NCBI GenBank assembly: GCA_965262505.1
Contig: CBDHFM010000030.1
Location: 2,728,001 to 2,792,000, forward strand
Direction of reading: 5' to 3'
DNA: 64,000 bases
Source of the DNA: JACPPO01 sp965262505
Lineage (GTDB): Bacteria; Acidobacteriota; Vicinamibacteria; Vicinamibacterales; UBA2999
Every line of letters starts with the position of its first letter. The first letter of the stretch is position 1. Of this stretch, positions 17,678 through 26,310 are shown piece by piece. Position numbers and translations under genes: made by a program. Under the pieces are notes generated by a model. It was not told the origin of the DNA. It saw only the letters and a list, made by a program, of their open reading frames with translations, and did not search any database.

Positions 17678-18421
17678 ATGTGGATTTTTATCGTCTCTGG
17701 CCTCGCGGCACTCGTGCTCGCGCACACGGCGCCCTTTCCGTTTCTGCTGGAGTTCCTCGGGCCGGAACGTTCCGTCTGGCACATGCCGGCGGCCGACGGC
17801 GTGCCGACGATCTACCTCACGTATGACGACGGCCCTAATCCCGCGGCCACGCCGGCACTACTCGACGTGCTGGCCGAGCAGGACGTGTCGGCGACCTTCT
17901 TCGTGATTCCACGCCACATCAACGAGCTCACGGCGCCGATTGTGACTCGGATGTTCGGGGAGGGGCATGGGGTGGCGCTACATGCTCATACGCGCGCACT
18001 GATGCTCCGGCAGCCGGAGGAATTCGCACGCCTGCTCGCCGAACAGGCCAGCGATCTCGAGCGACTCACGGGCTGGACGCCGTGTCGGCTCTTCCGCCCG
18101 CACGCCGGCTGGCGCGGAGGAGAGATGTACCAGGGGCTCGATCGGGCAGGGTACACGCTTGCCGGCTGGAGCTTCGGCATGTGGGACTGGAACTGGTGGC
18201 GACCTTCACAGCCGGGGCAGCTGGCTGAGCGGCTGGCCGAGCGCGCGTCGGACGGCGACATCGTCGTGATGCACGACGGTCATCATGAGAATCCGCGTGC
18301 CGATCGGCAGCAGACCGTGGAGGCGACCAGCCGGCTCGTGCCGCTGCTCCGGCAGCGGGGTTTCCGGTTCGGGACCCTGTGCACGACTGCCGAACGTCTC
18401 GACGACCGCGAGCAGTCGTGA
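17678..18421 (+). CDS. polysaccharide deacetylase (NodB-type)
   Basis: 247 aa. A single N-terminal membrane segment is followed by the NodB homology domain: motif 1 T-Y-D-D-G-P-N-P (catalytic Asp50 and metal Asp51), motif 2 near A-L-H-A-H-T-R, motif 3 F-R-P-H-A-G-W and a late V-M-H-D-G-H. Family enzymes remove N-acetyl groups from chitin-like or peptidoglycan sugars using a divalent metal. Motif 2 (H-A-H-T-R rather than the usual H-S-x-x-H) is somewhat divergent. It probably acts at the cell envelope. Confidence 0.85.
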   Translation: MWIFIVSGLAALVLAHTAPFPFLLEFLGPERSVWHMPAADGVPTIYLTYDDGPNPAATPALLDVLAEQDVSATFFVIPRHINELTAPIVTRMFGEGHGVALHAHTRALMLRQPEEFARLLAEQASDLERLTGWTPCRLFRPHAGWRGGEMYQGLDRAGYTLAGWSFGMWDWNWWRPSQPGQLAERLAERASDGDIVVMHDGHHENPRADRQQTVEATSRLVPLLRQRGFRFGTLCTTAERLDDREQS

Positions 18422-18457
18422 TCGACCGTCTTCGCCCCTGACCAGGCAGGTTGGGCG

Positions 18458-19876
18458 TTATCGCGGCTGCGCCGTCCGTCCGGAGCGAGCGCCGGACCCG
18501 CCCGAGCCGGAGCCGGATCCGCTCGGCGTGGTTCCACGGCCACTGACCGATCCGCCGCCGGAACTCGATCCAGCCCTCGATCTCGACCCACCGCTTGAAT
18601 AACCATCTCGCGAGACCGCGCGGCGTGACGACGTGCCTGACGCCACGCCGCCATTCGGGCTCCTCTCCTCGCCGGCACCCGCTGCGCGGTCTGTGCGCGG
18701 GCCATTCTGGACACCCGTCGCTCTACCTTGCGTGTAGCCGCGCCCCTGAACCACCCGGCCTCTGCCGCTGCCACTCGGTCGATCCGATCCTCCGGGAACA
18801 ACGATGACGCGACGCGGACCGCTGGAGTAGTAGGGGTTATAGGAATTGCCCCACCAGTTCGAGTAGCCGAAGGGCGAGTAGTAAAAATAGTACGGAGAGT
18901 ACGAACCGTAGACGTACGGGTTGTAGGCGTAGTACGGGTTGTAGGTGTAGTACGGGTCGTACGAGTAGGACGGGTAGTACCGAGAAGAAGGGTAGTAGGG
19001 AGAGTAACGCCCCTGCGAAGCGGGGCCGTACCGACGCGGGAGTCTGCTCGACCGTTCCGAGGTTATGGTCGGCCCCTGCGTCGCCAACCCCCGGAGTGGG
19101 CGATCGAGCGTGAAGCGACCAGCGAACGACAGCGCGACCATCACGTCGACCACGTCGTCCGGCACGTCGGCCGCGTCCAGCTCCCTGAGCGCGCGGCTGT
19201 TCAGATCGAAGCGCGAATCCGTTTCAAGGAGCGCGGCTTCCACCGCTGGCGCCGCGATTTTTCCGGATGCGTCGATGACCTCTTCGAGCGTTATCGACGG
19301 TGGACCTGCCAGCCGTGTGGCGGCTACCGCCCGCCCCTGGAGGTCGACCGGCAAGACCACGCCCTCAGGTGGGCTGCTGGCTCTTTGATAGCGTCGGACG
19401 CGTACCTGCGCGTCCTGACCGGTGCCGACCGCCTGAATATCGACCCAGGTTGGTCCTTCGGTCATGAGGGCGATCCCTGAGACCACTCGCGTGGGCTGGC
19501 CTGTGCACGAGATCTCGGCGCGCGTAAAGAGCCGCTGCCCGGTCAGCGACCACTCGCTCTTCTGACTGCCGCTGCACTCCGGCTCGTTCACCGCGTGGCT
19601 GACTCCATCGGCCACGATCGTCTGCTGCACGACCGATCGGTCGCCAACGTACGTCGTCATGCCGACACCGCGATCCGCGGAGGTCGGCAGCACGCACACG
19701 AGAACGTCTTCGGGGTTCGTGGTGGCCGCGGCGAGCGACCCGCGATCATCCTGGATGAGACGCCAGCATCCCAGCCACGGCGCCCACCGTGCGTCGTCAA
19801 GCGGCGCGTCCTGTGCGCGCGCCGGCAGGGCCACCAGGAGGACAAGCACGATCGTCAGAGCTTGGGTCGTCATCAT
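18458..19876 (-). CDS. exported protein with Tyr-rich repeats and Ser/Gly/Arg-rich tail
   Basis: 472 aa with a signal peptide ending LPARAQ. Residues 25-170 form a domain with Cys pairs (GCW, VCV, ECS, SCT); a helical stretch with D-V-V-D-V-M-V-A-L lies near 225-255. Residues about 285-350 are dominated by Tyr, Pro, Asn and Ser in units like YDPYYTYNPYYAYNP. From 360 to the end the protein is Gly, Ser and Arg rich and probably disordered. It follows the beta-barrel gene by 16 bases on the same strand and is probably co-transcribed. An envelope or adhesive role is possible but not shown. Confidence 0.8.
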   Translation of the reverse strand: MMTTQALTIVLVLLVALPARAQDAPLDDARWAPWLGCWRLIQDDRGSLAAATTNPEDVLVCVLPTSADRGVGMTTYVGDRSVVQQTIVADGVSHAVNEPECSGSQKSEWSLTGQRLFTRAEISCTGQPTRVVSGIALMTEGPTWVDIQAVGTGQDAQVRVRRYQRASSPPEGVVLPVDLQGRAVAATRLAGPPSITLEEVIDASGKIAAPAVEAALLETDSRFDLNSRALRELDAADVPDDVVDVMVALSFAGRFTLDRPLRGLATQGPTITSERSSRLPRRYGPASQGRYSPYYPSSRYYPSYSYDPYYTYNPYYAYNPYVYGSYSPYYFYYSPFGYSNWWGNSYNPYYSSGPRRVIVVPGGSDRPSGSGRGRVVQGRGYTQGRATGVQNGPRTDRAAGAGEERSPNGGVASGTSSRRAVSRDGYSSGGSRSRAGSSSGGGSVSGRGTTPSGSGSGSGGSGARSGRTAQPR

Positions 19877-19892
19877 GTTTCTCCCGCGTCTG

Positions 19893-20651
19893 TCAAAAGA
19901 CGTAATTGATACCGGCCGTCAGCTTGAAGCCGGTAAGATCGATCGGCTCGAAGTCGGAAAAGTCGGGGTCCAGGTCGGCCTGTGACCACAAGTATCGTCC
20001 ATCTCCCGTGAGGTACAACCGCCGCGCGATCTTGACGTCGACCCCTGCGAAGACGTGCGCGCTCGGGGCCCAGCCGCTCGACCGGAACGTCTCGTTGAAC
20101 ACCGACAGATCGAGGAAGTCGACGAAGTCGCCGGTCTGCTGGAACTCGTACCAGAGCGCGCCTGCCCCGACGCCGACGTATGGGGTGATCGCGTTCGGAA
20201 CCCAGGCGATACTGCCTACTTGCTGACCACGCGGCGTCAGCGCCAGTTTCAGGCTGCCGCTCAGGTTCGCCTGGCGAAGACGGGTCGCCTGCGTAATGGG
20301 CAGGCGATCGTTGTCGACAAAGTCCCGATACTCGGAGGGAATGGTCGCGCCGCCGAACTCGACACCGAAGACCGCCTCGGTCCGCGGCCCCGCGGTGACG
20401 CCGAGGTCGAACGCGATCGCCGGGGAATCGAAATCACCCGGTTCGGTGGTGAGCTGTTCGTGGACGAACGTGAACAGGTCGCTGCCGGCGCGCTCGAACA
20501 GCCACCCTCCGCGAACGCCGACCGACCCCCGCGGGCGTCCGAACAGAAAATCAGGATCGCCCTGCGGCTGCGCTCCCGCCACACCCGCCCCAGACAGACT
20601 GGCGATCAGCAGGAATCCGAGGATGCCGCCGATGGTCGGAGAACGGGACAC
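19893..20651 (-). CDS. outer-membrane beta-barrel protein
   Basis: 252 aa from a GTG at 20651, chosen because it begins a signal peptide (S-R-S-P-T-I-G-G-I-L-G then a hydrophobic core and AGAQ); an open ATG frame extends to 20846 but its product is not protein-like. The mature part shows alternating strands, W-L-F-E-R-A-G-S, I-T-P-Y-V-G-V-G-A-G-A-L-W-Y and a terminal Phe (INYVF), as in OmpA/OmpW-like small barrels. It probably forms an operon with the downstream Tyr-rich protein. Confidence 0.8.
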   Translation of the reverse strand: MSRSPTIGGILGFLLIASLSGAGVAGAQPQGDPDFLFGRPRGSVGVRGGWLFERAGSDLFTFVHEQLTTEPGDFDSPAIAFDLGVTAGPRTEAVFGVEFGGATIPSEYRDFVDNDRLPITQATRLRQANLSGSLKLALTPRGQQVGSIAWVPNAITPYVGVGAGALWYEFQQTGDFVDFLDLSVFNETFRSSGWAPSAHVFAGVDVKIARRLYLTGDGRYLWSQADLDPDFSDFEPIDLTGFKLTAGINYVF

Positions 20652-20793
20652 GTACGGCAGCTCTGCAAGTCCGACACCAACGCGATCGAGGCCCAGATGC
20701 CTTGATTTTCCGTGAAAATGTCCTTGGCCCGCCAGGGAGATGTCCTCGGCGTAGGAGCCCGGAGTGTCCCCAAACGACAGGGCAGCATCAACG

Positions 20794-21036
20794 CTATTCG
20801 TCGTCGCGTCCTTTGCGATACTGGTCGCGCAGCTCTTTGGCGACACGCGTCAGCCTGCGTTTGACATGTTCGATTTGGGGCTGTGCGTCCCGCCAGGCCC
20901 GCTCGGCCCGAGGCTTGATATCGTCGTTCAGTACCTGCCGCGTCTTGGCGAGGGTCTGTGCGGCTTTGGCACGCGTCTCGGGGCGACGCGCCAGCTCCCA
21001 GCCGACACGCAGGGCCAATCGGTGCAGGAAGCTCAT
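20794..21036 (-). CDS. small basic helical protein, hypothetical
   Basis: 80 aa, almost entirely predicted helix with heptad-like spacing and many Arg, Lys, Glu and Gln (W-E-L-A-R-R-P-E-T-R then K-R-R-L-T-R-V-A-K-E-L). No domain is recognised. The composition fits a real protein and no better frame overlaps it, but coding status rests on that alone. Confidence 0.5.
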   Translation of the reverse strand: MSFLHRLALRVGWELARRPETRAKAAQTLAKTRQVLNDDIKPRAERAWRDAQPQIEHVKRRLTRVAKELRDQYRKGRDDE

Positions 21037-21207
21037 CTCACCCTTCAGTATAAAGCCCCGCCGTTCACGCCCTCCTTCGCCTGCCGCTCGACCTGCTGAC
21101 GTTCGCCAGCTTTACAGGCTGAGGGCGCCGGAACGGCCGTGCGGGCTTGCTGTCCTTCGATCCGAACTCGATATCTGCTAGGCTCACACGGTTTTCGGGG
21201 AAACACC

Positions 21208-21735
21208 ATGACACTGGCTGGACGTGCGATCGGCGTTGCCGTTGGGGTCGTAGTACTGCTGTTGGCGTTCACGGGGGGTTGGGTCGTGGGAAGGCTCGGC
21301 ATCGGGTCTTCCCCGGTGGATCCCGTGTCGCTGACGGAGCTCGAACAGCAGTTTACCGAACGGATGCGCAACGTGACGCTCGTCGGGTCTTTCACCGTTG
21401 ACGGTGGTGGGGACCGGACGCCCCGCGATGACCGCTACCAGATCGAGAGTGTGCGGAAAGTCGGCGACAACGTGTGGCAGTTCCGTGCCATCGTGCCCGG
21501 CGGCGACAGCGTCATTCCGATTGTCGTGCCGATGCGGTGGGTTGGCGAAACACCGATGATCATGATGACCGACGCCAGTCTGCCCGGGATGGGCACCTTC
21601 ACGGTGAGGCTGTTCTTCTACGGCGATCGCTATGCCGGCACGTGGCAGCATGACGAAGTTGGCGGGCTCATGTCGGGACGGATCGAGCGGCAGGCGAACG
21701 GCCCCCAACCTGACGGCCGCGACGCTCCGCCCTAG
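21208..21735 (+). CDS. membrane-anchored conserved hypothetical protein
   Basis: 175 aa from the ATG at 21208, preceded by a ggggaa site; a longer frame from 21139 is less likely. One N-terminal membrane helix is followed by a beta-rich domain with R-M-x-N-V-T-L-V-G-S-F-T and M-I-M-M-T-D-A-S-L-P-G-M-G-T-F-T-V-R-L-F-F. I recall similar proteins of unknown function in planctomycete-type genomes. Its stop overlaps the stop of the convergent sulfite-oxidase gene by a few bases. Confidence 0.75.
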   Translation: MTLAGRAIGVAVGVVVLLLAFTGGWVVGRLGIGSSPVDPVSLTELEQQFTERMRNVTLVGSFTVDGGGDRTPRDDRYQIESVRKVGDNVWQFRAIVPGGDSVIPIVVPMRWVGETPMIMMTDASLPGMGTFTVRLFFYGDRYAGTWQHDEVGGLMSGRIERQANGPQPDGRDAPP

Positions 21736-22895
21736 GAAATACGTACCGTCCGAGGCGCCTGCTGGTTGTTCTCCAGGAAGGTGACCTTGTGCTCCAGATC
21801 CTGGACCGTGGGCTGCATCAGGCCGTTGGCGTCCGTGACACGCGAGACGATGGTGTGCTCGCCGGGCGTCGCCGCAGTCCAGTCGTACGTGAACAATTTC
21901 CACGCGTACGTCTCCGGCGTCGACGGATCCATCGCCGCGGCCTGCCAGGGCCCGTCGTCCACGCGAACCTCGACTGAACGTATCGGCGTGCCATCGTGCA
22001 GTACGACGCCGAGCACCTTGTGCACACCGCCCTCGCGGGTCACGCGTGCCACGAACGACTTCAGCCTCATCGGGCCGATGGCCGTTTCGTTCCATCGCAT
22101 CTCGCCGTCGACCAGCTCGCCCTTGATGGTGCGGTAGTCCCGCGCCTGCCATCTGCCTAGATAGCGTTCCTGCTGCACCAGGATTTCGGAGAGCCACTTC
22201 ACGTTGGCCATGCCGTACCAGCCCGGCACGATGAGCCTCAGCGGAAAGCCCTGATGGCGGGTGAGCGGTTGGCCGTTGAGCGCGTAGGCAAGAAAAGGCG
22301 CCGGCGACAGGGCCTGATCGCGTGTCAGACTCCTTCCGAACCGTACGTCCACCGTGAAGGCGCGGCCCCGCCAGTCCACCTCCTCTTCGCGCCCATCCAC
22401 GCCAAAGAACACGACCTCGCGCGCCGTCGGCTGCACGCCCGCGCGCTCGAGCACCGTGCGCAACGGAACACCGGTCCAGCGGCCGTTGCTGGAGTTGCCC
22501 TGCAGCGGCGGGCGGTTGCCGGAGCATTCGAATCCGGCAACAAGTTCGGCGCCACCCATCTGCCGAAGATCGTCGAGCGACAGCGACACCGAGCGGTCCA
22601 CGAGACCGGAGATCGTCAGACGGTGGGAGGTCGCGCTCAGAACGGGGTGACCGTAATGCTGAATCGTGAAGAACTGATCGGCCGGCGTGAACGGACCGTC
22701 GATCCGCCGCACGTCCAACGAGCGGCGCTCGGGCGTCGGCTCGAAGTCGACGCCCTCAGGAATGTCCGTAAACGGGATCAGCACGGCGCCCTGCGCCAGC
22801 GCCGGGAGGACCCAGCTGGGGACCCCGAGCACTCCGAGGCTCGCCACGGCGAGGCCTCCCTTGAGCACGTCCCGGCGAGTGGTCTGTGTCGTCAT
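21732..22895 (-). CDS. exported sulfite-oxidase-family molybdopterin oxidoreductase
   Basis: 387 aa from the ATG at 22895 with gggaga upstream. The N-terminus T-T-R-R-D-V-L-K-G-G and hydrophobic stretch form a Tat signal, as expected for a folded molybdoenzyme. Cys124 in G-F-E-C-S-G-N is the predicted molybdenum ligand. L-R-L-I-V-P-G-W-Y-G-M-A-N-V-K-W-L and the C-terminal dimerisation domain (V-x-V-D-D-G-P-W) complete the family layout. No heme domain is present, so electrons go to a separate partner. The gene follows a DUF6152 gene by 58 bases on the same strand; that small exported protein could be its partner. Confidence 0.9.
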   Translation of the reverse strand: MTTQTTRRDVLKGGLAVASLGVLGVPSWVLPALAQGAVLIPFTDIPEGVDFEPTPERRSLDVRRIDGPFTPADQFFTIQHYGHPVLSATSHRLTISGLVDRSVSLSLDDLRQMGGAELVAGFECSGNRPPLQGNSSNGRWTGVPLRTVLERAGVQPTAREVVFFGVDGREEEVDWRGRAFTVDVRFGRSLTRDQALSPAPFLAYALNGQPLTRHQGFPLRLIVPGWYGMANVKWLSEILVQQERYLGRWQARDYRTIKGELVDGEMRWNETAIGPMRLKSFVARVTREGGVHKVLGVVLHDGTPIRSVEVRVDDGPWQAAAMDPSTPETYAWKLFTYDWTAATPGEHTIVSRVTDANGLMQPTVQDLEHKVTFLENNQQAPRTVRIS

Positions 22896-22953
22896 GTGGA
22901 TGTCTCCCAATTGATGGGCCGTAGAGGAACGCGCCAGTCGCGGCGGGCTCACG

Positions 22954-23346
22954 CTAGTCCCACTCCTTCTCGACGCCGTGGCCTCGCGCCACGTCACCGT
23001 GCATCGGCGTCATGAATCCGAGCAAACACCCGTTGGCGTTGTCGCGGAGGCGGTGGCATCGCACCTTGACGGCGTCGCCCACCTTGACGTCTTCGCGTGT
23101 GATGCCGTTCCCCTCGAGTCCCCGGGGACCGGTGGCCTCCAGGGACCAGACGGCCGATTCGCCGCTGGTATCCTTCACCTCGAGGTACACCCAGGAGTGG
23201 GGGTTGAGGTAGAGGATTTCCGTCACCGTTCCTTCCAAGAACGTGAAGTCTGAGACGGCGTAGTTGACGTGCGAATGGTGCGCCCAGACCGGGATGGCGA
23301 ATGTCACGGCACAAACGGCCGCGAGGATCCGAAACCGCACTTGCAT
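22954..23346 (-). CDS. DUF6152 family exported protein
   Basis: 130 aa from the ATG at 23346, preceded by ggaggc. The signal ends FAIPVWA, a good cleavage site, followed at once by His-His (23-24) and a third His at 26. Y-L-N-P-H-S-W-V-Y-L (47-56) matches the NPH region of the other two copies, and two Cys are present late in the protein. It lies between the 23398 gene and the molybdoenzyme, all on one strand with short gaps, forming a likely three-gene operon. Confidence 0.85.
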   Translation of the reverse strand: MQVRFRILAAVCAVTFAIPVWAHHSHVNYAVSDFTFLEGTVTEILYLNPHSWVYLEVKDTSGESAVWSLEATGPRGLEGNGITREDVKVGDAVKVRCHRLRDNANGCLLGFMTPMHGDVARGHGVEKEWD

Positions 23347-23397
23347 GTTCTGCCTCCAAACGTTGGAAGACGATCCAGCCATGTCCTACGGCCCAGC

Positions 23398-24066
23398 CTA
23401 GCGACCGACGCGCGGGGGTGCCGGGTACCCGTTCCGATAGAGCCCCTGGTAGCGAATGGGGATCCCTTCTTCGTCGATGATCCGCAGGGATTGGTGGAAT
23501 ACCCCCGGCTCGGGATACCCCTTCGGCACGGTCGCCTCGAGAATATAGAGACGGTCGTCGTGCATGTGGATCGCGTGGTAGGTACGTGACTCGTCAGGGT
23601 TGGTGAGGTGTATCCAGCGTCCCCCGATGTAGTCGACGACGCTCCACGCGAAGTAGGTGATCTTGGAGCCCCGTTCGATGATGTGCCAGGTCGCCAGGTC
23701 GATGGCCCCATCCTTGTCCAGCTTCGAGTAGCCCGAGCCGGTTGGACCGTCCGGTCCGGTTCCCACGCAGCTCATATGGACGTCGGGAGGGCAGTTCTTG
23801 ATGAGCTCCTGTTGAATTTCCTCGAGCCGCGTGTAATCGATGACCGTCATCGAGTAGCGGCCTTCGCCCCGCTCGGCGGAGTAGACGCGGCCGGGGAGCG
23901 GGGCTCCCTGTTGGGACACATAGGTGATCGACTCCACCTCCGGTTCGCCCGGGAAGTTAACGGAAAAGAAGTCCTCCTGACTGGCGTACTCGATCCAGTC
24001 CTGGGCGGAGGCAGCCCCGGGGGCGAGCGAGGTGAGAACTGCCAGTACGAATGGGATCACGCGCAT
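23398..24066 (-). CDS. exported protein of unknown function
   Basis: 222 aa with a signal peptide ending GAASAQ. The mature N-terminus W-I-E-Y-A-S-Q-E-D-F-F-S-V-N-F-P-G-E-P is a motif I associate with uncharacterised exported proteins; two Cys (NCPP, MSC) may form a disulfide. It is the first gene of the probable operon with DUF6152 and the sulfite-oxidase family enzyme. The 234 bases between it and the divergent gene at 24301 hold the likely promoters; no clear boxes are seen. Confidence 0.75.
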   Translation of the reverse strand: MRVIPFVLAVLTSLAPGAASAQDWIEYASQEDFFSVNFPGEPEVESITYVSQQGAPLPGRVYSAERGEGRYSMTVIDYTRLEEIQQELIKNCPPDVHMSCVGTGPDGPTGSGYSKLDKDGAIDLATWHIIERGSKITYFAWSVVDYIGGRWIHLTNPDESRTYHAIHMHDDRLYILEATVPKGYPEPGVFHQSLRIIDEEGIPIRYQGLYRNGYPAPPRVGR

Positions 24067-24300
24067 CTTCTCTCCTTTTTTCAGCGAGCCGGCACATCCT
24101 TTTCTGTGGCCGAGCCAACACTACTCAGACCGTGGACCAGCGTCAACAGCGGTCGTCGGCGTCTTTCCCAGTGAAGATCGAGCGAATACCGGTCTCTGGC
24201 CCCCAACCGCCGCAGGATTCCTCCTGTTACGCCGCCACGGGGGCGGCCCGCCCCGGCTGGTCGCCACGGCCCGGCCGTGCTAGATTGGACCGCAGGAAGG

Positions 24301-25473
24301 ATGATGCTTTCAGCCCAAATTCGATTCCTCGTCGGCGTCGGCATGGTCGTTTCCCTGACCAGCGCCTGTGCGGCGGTTCCGAAGGCCATCTACACACAGG
24401 AGGAGATCGTCGCGCAGATGGAGGCGCGTGTCTCCGCGGAGATGCGGGACCAGATCGTCATTCCTTTCGAGATTGACGATGAGATTCGTCAGCTCGCCGA
24501 GGACATCACCAGCGGTGTCACCGATGATCGAGAAAAGGTGCGGAGGATCGTCCAGGCGATCATCGGGTTGACTAGGTTTTCCATCTCATACGATTGGCTC
24601 TCGAATAAGACGGCCAGGGAAGTGTTCAGACAGGGCAGAGGCAACTGTCTTGCGTACAGCAACCTGTTCGTGGGCATGGCACGGCACGTCGGTCTGGAGG
24701 CTGTGTACGTCGACGTCGTCAGCGTCGAGGAGCAAACCAGAGAGGCCGATATCATTGTCAACAATGGCCACGTGACCGCGGGAATCAAGCGGGGCGCGGA
24801 TGTCATGGTCATCGACTTCACCCGCACTCCGGAGACCAAGTACATCGGGTTCAAGGTCATTGACGACCTGGAAGCGATAGCCAACTACTACAACAATCAG
24901 GGATTCCTCTACGGTTATTTCACCGAGGGCGCGAGCGACCTCGATTTCGACCCGATGGAAAAAGAGTTGGAAATGTACGAGCTCGCGCTGGAAGTCCTGC
25001 CCACCTTTCAGCGCGCCCGCAACAATCTGGGCGTTGGCCTGAGGCGGCGGGGTAAGGTGCAGGAGGCCATCGAGCAGTACAACATGGCGATCGAGGGCGA
25101 CCCCGACTTTGCGGACGCTCACGCCAACCTGGGAGCCGCCTACTACTCCCTGGGACGCATCGAGGACGCCCTCAAGGAACTTCAAATCGCCTCGAGCAAA
25201 TCCGGGTCGAACGGCTTCTTCCACCACCACCTGGGGGTGGTGTATTACCAGCTCAAGCAGTACGACGACGCCGTCAAGGCGTTCAAGAGAGCTCTCTCCC
25301 AAGAGTCCGAGATGGCGTCGGCGCGGTTCTATCTCGGCGAGAGCTACTTGAAGCTGGGAGACACCGAACAGGCCATCGAGGAGTACGTGGCAGCACTCGA
25401 ACTTGATCCGAATCATGCGTTCGCGCGTGCCAAGGTGGACCTGCTGACTGGTCAAGCCGCGGGCCAGAACTAG
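24301..25473 (+). CDS. transglutaminase-like/TPR lipoprotein
   Basis: 390 aa. Start at tandem ATGs 24301/24304 with aggaagg immediately upstream; the second ATG has the better spacing. The lipoprotein signal ends LTSAC. A transglutaminase-like domain has Cys in G-R-G-N-C-L-A-Y (about residue 115), His in N-N-G-H-V and Asp in V-I-D-F-T. From about residue 225 there are at least four TPR units (N-N-L-G-V-G-L, A-N-L-G-A-A-Y-Y, H-H-L-G-V-V-Y-Y, F-Y-L-G-E-S-Y). It probably binds or processes proteins in the periplasm. Confidence 0.85.
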   Translation: MMLSAQIRFLVGVGMVVSLTSACAAVPKAIYTQEEIVAQMEARVSAEMRDQIVIPFEIDDEIRQLAEDITSGVTDDREKVRRIVQAIIGLTRFSISYDWLSNKTAREVFRQGRGNCLAYSNLFVGMARHVGLEAVYVDVVSVEEQTREADIIVNNGHVTAGIKRGADVMVIDFTRTPETKYIGFKVIDDLEAIANYYNNQGFLYGYFTEGASDLDFDPMEKELEMYELALEVLPTFQRARNNLGVGLRRRGKVQEAIEQYNMAIEGDPDFADAHANLGAAYYSLGRIEDALKELQIASSKSGSNGFFHHHLGVVYYQLKQYDDAVKAFKRALSQESEMASARFYLGESYLKLGDTEQAIEEYVAALELDPNHAFARAKVDLLTGQAAGQN

Positions 25474-25494
25474 GCGAGAGCCGGTTTCTCGTCC

Positions 25495-26265
25495 TCAACG
25501 TTCTTCCGGGAGTGCGAAGTCGACGTTGATCTCGACGACGACGACGACGGGTTTCCCGGCACGCGTAGCCGGATCGAACCTCCACGTTCTTACCGCGCGC
25601 AACGCGTTTCGATCGAGGCTTTCCTCGAGGCTCTCCGACACGCTCACGGCTCCGATCGAACCGTCTTGACGGACGAGAGCCATGAGCACGACCGTCCCCT
25701 CGACCCCCTGCTTCAACGCATAGTCCGTGTAGGGCGCATCCTCCCATCGGATGATGACGGGGGGCACCGTTTCGCCCTCCAGGACAAACGCTCGCGCCGG
25801 CGACCGCTGGCTGGAGCTCACCAGCGCAGCGGCATGGAGCAGCTTGATGATCTCGCCATGGCGGCCCTCGATCGCCAGGAAGAGCGGGGTTCGACCGTCG
25901 GCATCTCGCGCCGCGAAGTCGGCGCCGGCGTCCAGGAGGAGTCGCGTCGCCTCCACCCGGTCCTCGCGCGCGGCCAGGTGCATCGCCGTGTCGTGCGCAT
26001 CGTTCTCGAGATGGACGCTCGCGCCAGCGTCCAGGAGCAGCCGGACGATGGCATCGTGTCCGGCATCGACCGCGAGCATCAAGGCCGTCCATCCGGCTTC
26101 GTCCGAGGAGTCGACGACGACCTGTTCGCTTTCCGACAGCAGGTCCCGGATCGCCTCGACTTGTCCAGACGCCGCCCAGTCCCGAAGACGTGAGTTAGGG
26201 TCTTGCGCGGCCGGCAGCGCGGAAGTCAATGACACGAGGAGAAGCACCGCGAGGCTGGTCCGCAT
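25495..26265 (-). CDS. exported ankyrin-repeat protein with TonB-like C-terminal domain
   Basis: 256 aa from the ATG at 26265; 13 upstream codons lack signal character. After a signal ending LPAAQ there are about four ankyrin repeats (G-W-T-A-L-M-L-A-V-D-A-G-H, D-T-A-M-H-L-A-A, G-R-T-P-L-F-L-A-I). The C-terminal 90 residues (Y-A-L-K-Q-G-V-E-G-T-V-V-L then A-L-R-A-V-R-T-W-R-F-D-P-A) match the TonB C-terminal domain. The combination suggests a periplasmic adaptor. It converges on the TPR gene with 21 bases between. Confidence 0.85.
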   Translation of the reverse strand: MRTSLAVLLLVSLTSALPAAQDPNSRLRDWAASGQVEAIRDLLSESEQVVVDSSDEAGWTALMLAVDAGHDAIVRLLLDAGASVHLENDAHDTAMHLAAREDRVEATRLLLDAGADFAARDADGRTPLFLAIEGRHGEIIKLLHAAALVSSSQRSPARAFVLEGETVPPVIIRWEDAPYTDYALKQGVEGTVVLMALVRQDGSIGAVSVSESLEESLDRNALRAVRTWRFDPATRAGKPVVVVVEINVDFALPEER

Positions 26266-26310
26266 CGGATCGCCCCAGGCCCGCCCAGCACTGGTTACGC
26301 GCATGGAATT

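Noticed and set aside
21184..22527. Long alternative frame in the sulfite-oxidase gene
   Set aside because: Overlaps the molybdoenzyme in another frame and has no motif of its own.
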